Assembly (NCBI GenBank): GCA_050735975.1
Contig: JBOHVS010000262.1
Coordinates: forward strand, 1-5,245
Source: DATMBL01 sp050735975
GTDB taxonomy: Bacteria; Desulfobacterota; Binatia; UBA9968
Length of the DNA stretch: 5,245 nucleotides
Direction of reading: 5' to 3'
In this document: positions 4,883-5,245 of the stretch, piece by piece
How positions within the stretch are numbered: position 1 is the stretch's first letter
Layout of the letters: each line of letters opens with the position of its first letter
Position numbers and translations under genes: made by a program
Notes under the pieces: model-generated
Told to the model about the DNA's origin: nothing
Database searches by the model: none
The model's input: only the letters and a program-made list of their open reading frames with translations

Positions 4883-5083
4883 ATGACCAAGATCGAACAG
4901 ATAGAACAAGATGTCCGTAAGCTTGACCGGGACGAGTTGGCAGCTTTTCGCAGGTGGTTCCGCGAGTACGATTCTCAAGAGTGGGATCGCCAGATTGAAG
5001 AAGACGTCAGAGCCGGCAAACTCGACAAGCTAGCGGAAGAAGCCTTGGCTGCACATCGCGCTGGGAAGAGCAAGGAGCTTTGA
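4883..5083 (+). CDS. Antitoxin of a RelE/ParE-like toxin-antitoxin pair
   Basis: This highly charged 66-residue protein begins MTKIEQIEQDVRKLDRDELA and continues FRRWFREYDSQEWDRQIEED, then VRAGKLDKLAEEALAAHRAG. The pattern of a short helix, the L..EL..FR.WF..YD...WD.Q...D segment and G.LD.LAEEAL...R.G is one I recognise from small antitoxins encoded ahead of RelE-fold toxins. The C-terminal helical part probably covers the toxin. No classical DNA-binding fold is obvious. GGAGG lies 9 bases upstream of ATG. The stop TGA overlaps the toxin TTG start by 4 bases (TTGA). Whether it represses its own promoter cannot be judged from sequence. Confidence 0.85.
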   Translation: MTKIEQIEQDVRKLDRDELAAFRRWFREYDSQEWDRQIEEDVRAGKLDKLAEEALAAHRAGKSKEL

Positions 5084-5245
5084 GGCACTTTGCTTCTCCC
5101 GGTTTTTGGGCGTGCTACCGAGCTCTTCCGAAACCGATTCAAGAGCTTGCAGACAAGAACTTCGAACTTCTCAAGTCAAACCCTTCTCACCGATCACTGC
5201 GCTTCAAGAAAGTTGGAAAGTACCGCGCCGCGCGGGTTGGTCTGC
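5080..5245 (+). CDS. RelE/ParE-fold toxin, C-terminus cut by window end
   Basis: Fifty-five codons are visible from TTG 5080: RHFASPGFWACYRALPKPIQ, then ELADKNFELLKSNPSHRSLR, then FKKVGKYRAARVGL. This is the N-terminal two helices and first strands of a RelE/ParE-superfamily toxin: F...Y..LP..IQ.LA.KN..LLK.NP.H.SL.FKKVG.Y.A.RVG is the usual order. About 30-40 residues, including the last strands, are missing. RelE-type members cut mRNA on the ribosome and ParE-type members poison gyrase; the visible part does not decide. The TTG start overlaps the antitoxin stop in TTGA, so expression depends on translation of the antitoxin. No defect is seen in the visible part. Confidence 0.85.
   Translation, partial: MRHFASPGFWACYRALPKPIQELADKNFELLKSNPSHRSLRFKKVGKYRAARVGL

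Noticed and set aside
1..5245. CRISPR array, tRNA or rRNA
   Set aside because: No regularly spaced repeats and no cloverleaf or rRNA sequence were seen on either strand.

Overview
The window comes from the accessory genome of a bacterium whose taxon I cannot fix. Every gene I can support lies on the + strand. The genes are short, mostly unrelated to each other, differ visibly in base composition, and are separated by structures typical of integron gene cassettes. Two attC recombination sites are readable with paired R and L boxes and an unpaired extra base in L'' (2835-2899 and 3528-3610). GTTRRRY-like R' cores also sit shortly before other genes (755-761, 1650-1656, 2306-2312, 2343-2349, 4827-4833). 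I read the window as an old, partly decayed cassette array, or a relic of a chromosomal (sedentary) integron. No integrase gene is in the window.

Layout: (1) 3-646, the end of a ribbon-helix-helix antitoxin overlapping a PIN-domain (VapC) toxin. (2) 806-1389, a complete Phd/RHH-type antitoxin and a Doc (Fic-fold) toxin, stop and start overlapping by one base. (3) 1390-1660, intergenic, with half an attC, a possible 32-aa ORF, a small palindrome and an R' core. (4) 1664-2272, a HEPN protein resembling AbiU2. (5) 2273-2368, a short spacer carrying two copies of TGAGCGTTAG. (6) 2369-2840, a small membrane-anchored helical protein broken by a +1 frameshift, its stop overlapping the attC at 2835. 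(7) 2900-3164, no convincing gene. (8) 3165-3515, the C-terminal half of a DUF4145-like protein, followed by the second attC. (9) 3627-4637, a PD-(D/E)xK nuclease of the HsdR N-terminal type, interrupted by an in-frame TGA between its catalytic Asp and its ExK motif. (10) 4638-4882, two inverted repeats, one REP-like, an R' core, and a promoter with ribosome binding site. (11) 4883-5245, a third antitoxin followed by a RelE/ParE-like toxin cut by the window end.

The content fits cassette arrays in which self-maintaining toxin-antitoxin pairs are interspersed with defence-type genes (HEPN RNase, DUF4145, restriction-like nuclease). Three of the four non-TA genes are broken or truncated, whereas the TA pairs look intact where visible. 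That is the pattern expected if TA cassettes resist loss while the others drift. The TA pairs are translationally coupled; two unrelated pairs use the same TTGA overlap, with a TTG start for the toxin.
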